In this document: positions 10,801 through 22,800 of the stretch, one piece after another | How positions within the stretch are numbered: position 1 is the first letter of the stretch | Layout of the letters: each line of letters starts with the position of its first letter | DNA from: Holothuria scabra | Taxonomy: Eukaryota > Echinodermata > Holothuroidea > Aspidochirotida > Holothuriidae | Direction: 5' to 3' | NCBI GenBank assembly: GCA_037179385.1 | Contig: CM074196.1 | Coordinates: 31,513,486 to 31,577,485 of the forward strand | DNA: 64,000 nucleotides | The notes under the pieces: model-generated | The model's input: the letters and a program-made list of their open reading frames with translations, nothing else | What the model was told of the DNA's origin: nothing | Database searches by the model: none | Position numbers and translations under genes: made by a program

Positions 10801-13800
10801 CACGTTGTTGAACCTGATCTTATTACAACATTTGTGCTGGTATGTATCTTTACAAGCACCATCGAAAATGTAAAATACGGGCTATTTATGCCTCAGACAA
10901 GATACAACAGCTGGTGACAAAGACAAGCTTCGATGGGTTGAAAGTTGAAATTTCTGTCTTTGGGTAAGAGTGTGTGTCGGTGCCATCCAAAACACTTAAA
11001 GCACGTTTCCCATCAAACATGTGTAACTTATTTTACTTCTTAAAGATAGTCTGGTAATTCATTAGTACCCCACATTGTTTCAATTCTCCCAATCTCCACA
11101 CTTTTGGTCCTTCTTTAGTGAAGGACCAGCCTGGCGGGCTGAAATTGGCAAACACATGTTAGGGAAACTGAAAATATCTCAGTGAGCTTTCTGCATGCAA
11201 CTTTTTTCAGAAAAATAAATGATTTCTCATAAAAATTTCGACAAGCGCACATCACACATTCGTAAAATTTCGTATGTAGACCAGGGAGCTGCTAATTAGA
11301 CCATTTTCATAGAAGTGAATCACGCAAACGTTTGCTAGATCAGAGACTTCAATCTGGAATTAGCTAGAAGTACACCTTCATCCTCTGTCTGCAGATAGTG
11401 TATGATGAGGTGTCGTTCGAAAGGACATTCCAATGTTTTTTGTATCAACAATCTTACACCAGTATGCCTATTCACCAGTAGCACCAGTGGATACTACCCC
11501 CCCCCCCCCCCCCCCCCGATCTGTGATTTTTTTCCCGCAGTAGATTGAAGTGTGCTTTTGATCAATTCATGGATTTATGTTACCAGTTTCGTTATAAATT
11601 GTTCCCAGCTATTAGAACTTTTGCATAACTCCTTCGCAAACTATCACAATTCCCGTTGTGATTCTAATAACTTATTCACCCGGTATTTAAATTCACATTG
11701 ACCGTGTGCAGTAATTACCCACACTTTCAAGACCATGTTTTAAAAACTCTGGAGTTTTCCTGGTAACTCAAAATACTGAAACACTTTAGCGCCACTTTGC
11801 ATCCGAGTCCCCTTCTCTTAGACACCCAGTGGCGTAGCTTCAGGGTGCAGACGGCTAGGAAAATGAAGAGTTCAGAAATTTGTCATTTGTGTATCCAGTC
11901 TACGGTGTGGTTTTGACAACTCATGAAATCCAAAATTCTGGATTCTCTCTAATAAATGCTCAATACTCGTCATTAATTGTTTAAAAAACCCACATTTTTC
12001 GAGTTCTTGAGCCGCAAATTGCAAGTCCTAAGCAGAAGTGCTCGCTCATACCGTCAGTTTGGTAAACTTTTCCGAGCTCTGGGAGTAACAAAAATCGGGA
12101 ATTTGCTATATGTGACACCAGATCATCAAGTTATGCCGGTAACTACAGTGCTATTTTCATGAATTTTCTTCCATAAAATTCAAAATATTCTCCAATATAA
12201 ACTCTTGAGTTACAAAATTCGTCGGCGAGCCTCATTTCGCAGCCTTGGATTAGATTATGAAGCAACAACGATCTTTGGTCGCCGTTAAACCTCAAATTTG
12301 CCCATAGGAGATAAAAATTCTTCAGTAATCCCCCAACGTTTCAAATTTCGGTGCATGAAACCTAGAATCCAAACGTTGCTGCAATACAAGCTTCATATTT
12401 TCAAATAGGCGTATTTGAAAAAGGGCAAAATTTTCAGCGCCCTTTGCGTTTCGAAAATTATGTGCCTGGTACAGTGGTGTTTACACTTTTATATCGTAAA
12501 ATGTGGATGCTTGTCACCCCCGCCCCTTCCTGCAAAATTGTCTAGCTACGCTGCTGACACCTTACCTGGACAGGAAAACAAGTTTATGCCAGATGTCCAC
12601 CCCACTTTGAAAATCAAATCGACCCCCTTCCCTGCTTCAGGGAATATTCTGAGGAGCTTGCAAAACCCCAATGTGCAATCAGAACACTCTCAGTGCCTCG
12701 GATAGAGTTATTGTTGGTGCATGGTGAGTGACCGTCTTTCCCTTAAATAAAATTGAGTTACTCGTATATCGTTTTGAAAAGAAAGTAAACTCAAAACTCA
12801 AAATCAAATACTTTCATTTAGTACTTTGGGTCATGTTATGCAAGCGCCACTGAGTCAGTCACAATGTAAAGAACCTGTTTTATCTTGCAATTATAATTTC
12901 ATATGTTTTTCTTACTTCGTTTGTTAAAGTTTGCTTCAGCTTTTTTATGTACATCCAATGTACATCCGTCATTTTCCCTATTTTTGCTTTGTTTTATAGC
13001 GTATGAGATTATATGTTTCTCTGTTTTCGACCTTCGGTCAGCGGCGTAGTTATAACTTCATAACTGGGGACCGAAACAAATTTTAAGGGGCCAAACCCGA
13101 GATGCAAGTGACGCTTTAAAGACGTAAACCTGAGAAAATGGGGGGGGGGGGGCTTGACTGAAGCGTTAGGGGCCTTTCCCCAGACAGGCACGTAGCCGGG
13201 ATTGTGTCATGGGGGTGTCATGGGGTTTGGGAACGAAATGAGGGATAAGTCTAAGGACAAAGAGGGAGGAGAACGCAATTTTAGGTGATTTTTGCATTGC
13301 AAGGCTGGATCATGGGTGTTCTGACCCCGACCCCAACCTCCCCCCCCCCCGTGGCTACGCCACTGCCCAGTCCCTCTGTGGTTACGTCACAGCCTTTGGT
13401 CTGTTCCCTGTTAATGGGAAGATTACTGTTACTTTGAACTAACTATGGACTGAAATCGCTTGGGTGTGTATGTTCAACTCTTCAGGAGTCAAGATCAGGT
13501 TTATATCTTCCAGGAATTTGAGCAGCGCAAAGTTATGAGGATCGATCAGTTGTGGTTGCAATTTTTCTGAAGTCTGGCTAATGGGCATTCCCCCTCATGT
13601 TCAAGGGAATTGACTATGGTCAGGAAGGGTATCACTCACTGCTATATTCAAAAATATCCTCGTCTCTGTGACTTTTTAGAAAAAGTTGTCTGTAGGTAGC
13701 CTTATGATTTATTTTATGTTGTTCGCATTATAATCGATTGCGTAAGAACTTTCAGGGAATAAGGTGAAAGAATTATGTTGAAGATTCCTTGAAAAAGCCA

Positions 13801-16800
13801 TAGACATTCATTTCATTTTAACACAACGATAGCCTGGATGTGTCCGTCCAGTGACCGCATGTTATTCTGTATCTAATGCACGGTACGGGTCCAGCGTCGT
13901 TTGGCATCATCGTTTATTCATACACGACAATATTTTTGATATGACGAACGAAAAGTAAATTTTTCTATTGTAAAGAACCACATTAAAACAAAACAAATGT
14001 TAGTTAAGTGTAGTAGCCAAAGAGGAGTACGTTTATCCATCCCTGAGGTTACTGCGAAACAACGCAAGGTTACATGGCCGTAATCGACCAATAGCAGTTG
14101 AGAGTTATCAGTGAGTAATGTATTCTCCACGATTTCTAAAACGAAGGGAGGTGGCCGAATGTGAAGAACCTCATATCAATGTTTTCGTCAGTATAAAGTC
14201 ACTCACTCGTTAGTCTAATCATTTCAGTTCCTTCCAGTTTGCAGAATTTGGTATGTTGGGGTCTCCCCTCGTGTTTCATTGTTAAGTTCAAGGTTATCAA
14301 TGTATTACGGTGTGTAGGCAGTAAAGACTTCCACAAATTTCCCCCAAATCTGGCAAAATCGGTAAAGCATTCTTATCTTTCCTATTATGCATAATGTTAC
14401 ACTGTGTAAACTAACTGGAAGATACATTGATCTTTACCATTAATATCCCTTTGTGTAATCTAAGATATCTTTTCCTCCAAAGACTTTCAGAAAAAAAGGA
14501 ACTTACTGCCGTAATTTGGGCGTGATGCCCCGCATAAGCAATAGAGTAGAGAAAACAAGCCAGTGAAACACAACTGGAAAAAAGGCTGTGGCCGGCTCGA
14601 CTTGAACCAATAGGTTGGAAACTGTGCCGTAGAACTATATCTAACTAACTAACTAACTCCTCCAAACAGTCTCGTGGAACTGGTTTCATTGCTTTCTATG
14701 AAATGGCAAGAGACCAGTAGACTGGTAGATTGTTATCCACTTTTCTGAACGGATATACGCCCTAACTTGGGTACTCAATATTACTACTAAAAAAAAAAAA
14801 AAAAAAAATAAAAGATAAATATCAAACTCGGATCTTGAACGTGGGTGACATCTTCTTCAAAGTACACTTCCTCCTGTACTGGAGAGTTAACTTAGAATTG
14901 TGACGTCAATGTTATTTTGAGGTGAAAGTATAGCAGCGAATGAAGTAGAATTGAATCATTCGGAAGTTTTAACACACGTGTGGAGATGTGATAGGACTAG
15001 TATTTTGTAGGCTTCAAAGCGTAATACCACATTCAAAACAATGTGCTCTGAGCATCAAGTGTAACCCGAGAACACAAAAGATGCTACTAAACTATATGTA
15101 AGATTGCATGGCGCTAGGCCCGACTTAACTATTTTCGATTTAGAACCAGCAACAGTCACGATCGATTACAGTACAATTATTTATCTTTCTCCTGATTTCT
15201 AATATTGCAGAAGTAAACAAAAAATTTGATTTAATACAACCGCAGCAATAGACCTACAACGCCCTCATTTCCGCCACGTTGTTCTTTGTGTACACAGTTT
15301 AAAATGGTTTTGAATTTACAGAACAAAAAAAAAAAAAAAAATGAAAAATAACATATGGGCCTATAAAGATTACAGTAAGTTTCTGTAATTTCTTTATTGA
15401 AGTCTTTGTTTACCCTGTAAATTTACAACTCTTTTTTATTTGTGAAGATCATGTTTAAAAAAATAGGACGTTTATTTGATGGAAAATTAATTTAAAACCA
15501 ATGTTCATGGATACGTACTGACACTTTATTAAAGTATGGCTGTATGGGTATAGCCTAGTTTGTTTCGTCAAATAAGTTTCTCGCACATAAATATTTAGAT
15601 GTTTGTTGCTCAAGAATAGTTAGTTCACAAAAACTTTCAATTATTTAAATGCTACAACATTTGTATAACTCTTCCAATTCATTCAGTCATGATTTTGAGT
15701 CTGGACAGCGGCCACGAGGAGGTTTTTTGGAGTCGACCCTCTCCCCATGACCCAACCTTGAAAAGAAGATGATTGCAAAAAGCTCATGATCACTATAGTT
15801 TTATTTCATTTGAGGCACAATGATTGCACCATTTTGCATCTGGATACCTAAAACAGCCGTTTTCTCCCCCTCCCCTTAGACCTTTTCCCCGTTTTGTGCT
15901 CCAAAAGGCTCCCCATCACGCAATCCCGGCTACGCCACTGGTAGAGATGAAGATATTCCGTTTGTTTGTACGTGAGACTGGTAATTGTTATAGTAATTTA
16001 ATCTATAGCCATCATGTTGGTGCATTTTAGAGATAATAGGGAGCTTTAGATTTCACGACGCGGACCTCATCTACAACAGAGTGATGTCATCCGTGTCTAT
16101 GCCGTCTCCGAACGCAACGCGAAATAACGCTACGCCAAGTTGTGAAATGGCAGGGGCAACGCAATGGGTGACACCATTGCGTTGTAGCTGACGTCCGCGT
16201 CGTGCAATCTAAAGCTCACTAATATATCAACCGGCGGCGCCAAAATGTCAAAGGGGGTAGGGGCAAACTGAGTGCAAAGGATACTGTTGGGAACAAACGT
16301 TTTGGGGGCCGGGCATCAAATCGATCCCAAAGCCCCCCTTTCCTGTGTTTTTTTTTTTTTTTTTTTTTTGATTTGTGATGGAGTGACCGACTGTCATTTT
16401 TCTTGCATGTGTTTAATTTGTATGCAGATCTTGCAGTAAGCGCTCCGTACGAACGAGATGGCGCTGTGTACATTTTTAATGGCAGGCGAGAGACGATCCA
16501 TACTAGTGCAAGTCAGGTAAGAAACAACTCATTGATTGAGCTTTCATCGGGGAGTTGTAATTTCAAGCGCTCCTTTGCTACAACTCAATCTTTCTCCCTG
16601 CAGCCGCACATATTCGGATTTTTGTTATCGTAAAGTTAGGTTCCATTACGGTAATTATTAACTCCTTACTCGGCGGCATACATTGGGTTGGATTAGTTGT
16701 TCAACCTAAAACCTAGGATATACCAGCAAAGAAAAGTGGCAATAAATTTCTGATTGGAAATGCCTTTTCAAATACACATGTACTTACTTTGACGATGTAT

Positions 16801-19800
16801 AAAAGGGAAATATTGTTTTGATATCAATAACGCAGCAAGAGTGTTCAAGGATCCTACCACCAGACTTGTAGTCGAGTCCAAGACAGAGTCATAGGGATCC
16901 GAATCCGAGACCATGACCGAGTCTTTTGATTCCAAGTTCACGTACGGACCGAGTCCTACACATCCAAGTCCATGTAGAGTCATCGAGACTAGAAAAAGGG
17001 TGAAATCTTTCTAAATATGATTGTACAGCAAGTATATTGTTTTTGCTGAGAAGCATCAAGTACTACAGCTCAACATGACATCACCTAATGAAGGGATGTC
17101 TAAAGCAGCACATTCTAGATCAAACCAGGCCTTACAACTTCCTGATCAAACTGACAGTCCAACAAATTTGTTGTAACGAACGCCAGGAGGAATGATAATA
17201 TTTTATCAAAATGATGAACAAACCATTGCTGAGTAAAAACCCAACCAAGGTTCATCTCGACAATAAGATCAGTGCATTGTGTAAATCTCCTAGATCCCAT
17301 CGATCAAACGTAAGCTTACAGGATAAGTTGTCAATGAAGCATACAAAAGTTAGGGGTAGATGCGGGCTGTTTAACAAGGTGTTTCTTGATTGGCTGATGA
17401 CATTGTATTGTATTGATTGAATTCTTTGTTAGGGTTAGGGGTTAGGTTAGGAATTAGGGTTATCGTTAGCCAGTTCAGAAATTTCTTGTTAAACAGTGCG
17501 TACCTCCCCAAAGTTAGTCTCTCCAGGGGTCCTGACAACTCCCTGGTCTCTCCTTCAGTGGTGAAATAATGCCGATGGCTCAATTTACACACCGGTGCCC
17601 CCCCCCCCCAATTTACACACACGGCTTTCTCCTACACGTACACACAAACACACATACTTGCGGTCCACTAACGATGTTTTAGGTGACCACAAGCATCATA
17701 AATTAAACTTATTTTCAGCCGTTTTTCAAATTCGCGAGCGTTTAGTTATTAGGTAGCAGGAAGGAGGATCGACATACCCCTACCTTAAGAGAGGTACCCT
17801 TCAAAGTGAAGAGAATGCAAAAAAAGTTACGAGTCTTGTGGGAAACACCACCTCGATTACAAAAGGTGTGCCATTTGTCAAACAGATACGTAATCAGTAA
17901 TGTGTGGAAACCTGTATAACATTTAGGCGATCTCACTCATCAGGAAGGTATTATTCCAAATGACAGCCCCATGATCTCATCATCAATTATGGCGTATACA
18001 TTGGAAAATTCGAAAATAGCAATGAAAATGATATTGCAGGGGGCGATTTTTTTCTTTTTTTCTTTGTTTTAAAAGTAGACCCCGAAAACTTGGAAAACGA
18101 ACAAAAAACAAAATTATTTGTATTATAGGATATGGAAATTGTCTAAATTAGTCCAAACAGGACCATGTCCATTTGTCATTAACTGTGTGAAAGAAGATTT
18201 CTTTTCAGGTTGGATTTTGAAAATTTGATGAATTTCATGAACCAAATTAATGTATCGCTTTGCAGGTCAACAAACCCTCTGTTTTGTACCTTGTGATGTA
18301 TCTTGGCATTAAATTTTTAGAACTGAGTTGAATAGGTGCTACGTCCCCTGTAGCTTAAAAGTGGAAGTAAGCTGTAAAAACGAGGTGTGCTGTGATGTAG
18401 TGAAAATTGACTCTATGGAATGGTGACATGCATGCCAGTAAACTGATCTGTATTTACTCACCAGTTAAAGACTTGGATTTACCATGGAAAATCTGTTGGA
18501 ATGATGTCAATATCTTCTACGGTCCTCAAAATAAACCTCTTCAAAGTAAATGTTTCTGGAGCAATTTGTTACTTTTGCTAAAATAATGATGTGGAGTGTT
18601 AAAGAGTCGATGACATTTCTTTTTTAACCCTGAGTTACTCATCAAGCAGTTTAAAGTTTGGGAAGTGATACTGATAGTTTTCAAGGACAAAATTATAACT
18701 TGTAAGACAAACACCCAGGACAAACTAATGTTACAAATGAAATAAAAGTTGCGAAGGAAATATTAACTTTATACGGCATGTTCCTCTTGGCATCACAAAT
18801 TTGCATGTTGAGCTCATGTTTATGCATGATGTGCATTAAAGTGCAAATCACATATTATCCTGTAAAAGGCATAGTCATGATTTGATGAATAATCAACGAA
18901 ATTGTGACTCGATCCTTGGTTTTCAAAGCTTTTTTGGCTCATTGCCCAACTGCGGCCCTTTTAATGTCATCAGGCCTTTAAAAATTGAGTATCACAGTGG
19001 GCCTTCATGCGTATAGTGTAACAATTTTGAGTCCAACCCCCAACGGTTAGTAGTTTCTAACCTGTCGGTTCAAGTTGAGCCGGCCACGATCTTTTTTCCA
19101 GTTGTGGTTCACTGGCTTGTTTTACCTACTCCATTGTCATTGTTAATGCTGCAGGAGTACTAAGCACAATAACAGTAGGTTCCGTTTTTAAAGTCTTCGG
19201 TATAACACGACTGGGACTCGAACTCCCAACCTCCCGACTGCAAGTCGGATGCTCTAACCACTTGACCATGACCATCCAACCCCTAGCGGAGGAGACATAT
19301 CTGATTGTGGTAGCATGTGTTAGCATAGTGTCATAACGACCTTAAAATGTTATCTGGTTCATTGCAGGTTCTTCGTCCATCTGACTTCCAACCATCTATC
19401 TCTATGCTTAGATTCGGATTCGCTCTTTCCGGTAACAGGGACGCAGACAGTAACTCATACCCAGGTAAGTCCGAAAAAAAACTTATCTAAATGTTGTAAC
19501 TGAATTGAAAGGACGCCCTTTATCGGGGAAAGGGCTTATTATTGCAATTTACGCCAACAATTTTGCAGACAGATGGATTTCTAGGTATCAACTAGTGACG
19601 TGCCCAGCGGACATTGAGCCAGTCCCCTCACTAACATCCTTTTCAGCTTTCTAGCCCCTTAAATCAATACATGTGATATATTTTGAATGCCTAATCTTCT
19701 CACTCAAATAATTCCAACTCTCCTAACCTTCTTAATTCAACCCCTCAGGTCATCCTCATCCAGACACAATCTCAGCTTATAACTTCAGGGTGGGTATACA

Positions 19801-22800
19801 AGACCCCAAAGTGTATATAAAACAATTTCAGTACGGGTACATACTGTGTAATATGAGCTTCCGGACTCTTCCGGAATTCTTTATAAAATGTAGTTTAGAG
19901 TGTAAATAGTACTATCCCTTTAACACATATACAACCCCAAAAGGTAGCATATTGACCAAACAAAGTCAGAGTCAAGGTATGCAAATGTGACACCAGATTG
20001 CATGTACTCTTAGACTCCACCCGAGTGTCGTTAATACATAAGGTCTATAGAGTGCTTCAAGTTCTTTCACTCATGTCACAAACCCTGTTACAACCGATAA
20101 TGTAAAAAAATACCGATAATGTAAAAAGAACCGATAATGTAAACAAAATTTACCGATAATGTAAAAAAATCTTTGAACCGATAATGTTAAAAAAAAAATT
20201 AACTTAAAATGTAAAAAATTCTTTAAACCGATAATGTTAAAAAAAAGTAACCGATAATGTAAAAACTGTTCTAACGAGGGTATCATGGTTCGTGGGTGGG
20301 CGCGTGCGTACGTGCATATGTGCGTATGTGAGCATATAACTAGTCTTAATTTATTGGTCCATATAATTGACTATGCTGTGTCTGACGAAAGTTTACGTCA
20401 TGGGAGTATCCAGGATATTTTTTATTGTTTCCTAATTTTTGGAAAAGTAAGTACCCTTATATGTAAACTGATGCTAACATCATTTGTATCATTAGCATCA
20501 TTTGCAGTCTTTCTCTTTGTGCTATCACAAAATATTTTTTTCAGAATTCGATAGGAGATATGTTCCCTAGCCTCCCTCCAGATACGACAATGGCCTATAC
20601 ATAGTTTATGACTGGGTTCATAAAATTTACACTTGTCGCTCGAGCAGCCGTCGCGCTACGGAGGGGACAAAAAAGTGGCGTGACAAGAACAATGTATAAC
20701 TAAATGGAAAATGCATATATTCTCATACATGCAAATGATGCACACACATTGACACGCACATGTAAATGACAACTGGGGCAAGCTAGTGTGATTGGTGACT
20801 TTTGGTTTGAATCTGGCAGGCTAGGTGAGTGTGATAATAAATAACGTATAGTCTGAGAACTCATATACTGGGCTATCTGTCCGATTAGACCAGTAAGCTG
20901 CTTTCTGATCAGACATTGATTTTTTGACGTTTCTTCCGGGCTGCAATTTTTTGAGCGACATGTGAGAATTCATAGACCACGTATAGGTCATTGGCATAAC
21001 TAGAGGGAGGCCAGGAGATAATGCACCTAATCGACATGATATTATATTATATATAATAACATATATTAATGATATTAACGCCAGATTACATCTTAAGGTA
21101 CTTAAATATTCGAAAATTCCCCCTGATGGTGAATCAGGCCCTGTAGTTGGTCAACCGAATAAAAAGTCCTTGCTACTACCGTAATTAAGGTTACACTCAG
21201 ATACAGCATAGTCAATTACATGTAGTATCTGTTCTTTTCATCCAGTCTAGAATGTAGCCATAGTTACCTGCGGAGCATGGCTGTACATGACAGACCAATG
21301 ATGCAAAATGGTCTGAAGGCCGTGAGGTTGGTCAAGTGTTGCCCATCAGTGGACGTAATAGCTTCTTCGGAAATCAGTTTAAGTTTGGTTCTGCCGATCA
21401 ACTCTTTGCCAGAGAGTCGGGAGGACTTTAGAAAAAGTAGATTAACATTGTGACTGTTCCTATTTTGAGCTAATGGTCGTTCTTTTTTTTAATAAATATT
21501 GTAAGGAAACAGATGAAATATACAACATATCTTTTTCTATTTAGATCTCCTGATTGGGGCATATGAATCTGACACAGTCATCTTAGTAAGGTACCGTAAT
21601 CATTGCAATTTGTTCTTTGTTATATATTTGATCATTACGATTATTCCTATATTCTTTCAAAGCACCGTTCTCTATGTTAAAGAAAGAGTGATGGTATGGC
21701 AGGATGGGAAAAGTGTGGGGCGATACGCCATTGTTTACCAAGAAACTTCCTAACTGGCTAACGATAACCGCAATCCCTCCCGAATCCCTTACCCGGACAA
21801 AGAATGCAATCTATACAATACGATGGCTACAGCCAATCAAGGAGCACCTTGTTACACAGTGCGCATCTACCCAAAAGTTTGTTTGGTATTACCGTTGAAC
21901 AATGTTTGTATACGAAGAATGTATCAAAAAGACAACCAAATATACTTACACAATACACTGTAAAAAGTGTCTGTACATTTACAGAAAATAAAATAAAGAA
22001 AAACAAAAGAATACATGAAAAGTCCTGTCAACTCATTGACAGCACTTTTTATGTATTCTTTTGGTATCTCTTTATTTTAATCTGTAATTTTACAAAAACT
22101 CTGTAACATTACAGACATTTTTTACAGTGTACGTACAAAAGAGAAGTTTGGAACATACTTGTACAATCGATCTATAAGCTAACTATTGACGTTTAGAAGA
22201 AGCTAATGGTGGTGACTTTAGCAAGCACAGGAAAACATAATAGCAGGCAGATCAGATCAAGAGTAACTGGTTATGCGAAATTAACACCACTATCATCAGT
22301 CAGTCTGAAAAAATAATAATAGGGCCTTAGTCCTCAAAACCTTTATGCTTCTTGCTGGAAAGAAAAGAGATAATATGTAGCTCTAGTAGAGAACACAACT
22401 ATCAAGAGAGAAATTGGGCGCCTTTACTTGCCATTGGCGAGTAACATTTTCAAGATGGCGAGCTTCATTTACACTCAGTGAGAACACTACTGGAAAAAAG
22501 ACCATGGCCGGCTCGTCTAAACCATTTGGTTGGAAGATGGGCCGTGAAACTCTTTATAACCTATAGCTAATAACCTAAACTTCATTCACACTCAGAGCCT
22601 TGCCAAATTTGTGGCTCTTTTCTTGAACCTTTTCTAGTGGGTAGACGATCGCCTAAGCTGATGCTCATAGGTTAAATTGTGTGCCGAGGTCCAACACTGA
22701 ACGGACCCAACAGAAGATGAATAACTTCTTTCGCCCAACTCATACACAAGGTGTGGAGATAATCGTAACTTGTGTAGAGTGTAGTTGGAAAATAATGAAA

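Larger units (their letters stand above)
7946..16427. other. Intron 2
   Basis: This is the longest intron (8.5 kb). It contains a CTGTAAA-word element (about 8880-9045), a truncated TTAA MITE (9686-9890), a LINE 3' end (9905-10275), a GACTAA-word CACTA-like element (10322-10587), a 730-bp hAT-like element (11827-12556), a short hAT-like MITE (13185-13365), a SINE 3' part (14521-14660), the right end of another GGCGTAGCC element near 15942, an inverted-repeat MITE (16041-16217) and long C, A and T tracts. Nothing recognisable was seen in 7950-8870, 10650-11490, 13380-14510 or 14680-15700. Confidence 0.75.
16517..19367. other. Intron 3
   Basis: It contains a fold-back MITE copy (about 17350-17510), a C tract with adjacent AC-rich DNA (17590-17660) and a reverse tRNA-headed SINE (19045-19280). 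I recognise nothing in 16620-17340 or 17670-19040. Confidence 0.75.
19465..21544. other. Intron 4
   Basis: It holds a fragment of the CTCTCACCCC MITE family (about 19690-19870), an accgataatgtaaa minisatellite (20090-20268) and a U2-headed SINE (21216-21437). Nothing recognisable lies in 20290-21190 apart from an AT-rich stretch near 21040-21070. Confidence 0.75.

Noticed and set aside
17400..17460. Telomere-like GGGTTAGG repeats
   Set aside because: The GGGTTAGG-rich segment is the interior of a fold-back MITE repeated at other sites, not a telomeric tract.
19203..19280. tRNA gene on the - strand
   Set aside because: A and B boxes are present but the acceptor stem does not pair and a SINE body follows directly; the same unit recurs elsewhere.
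20090..20268. CRISPR-like repeat array
   Set aside because: Units are short and imperfect with A-rich variable spacers in an animal intron; this is a minisatellite.
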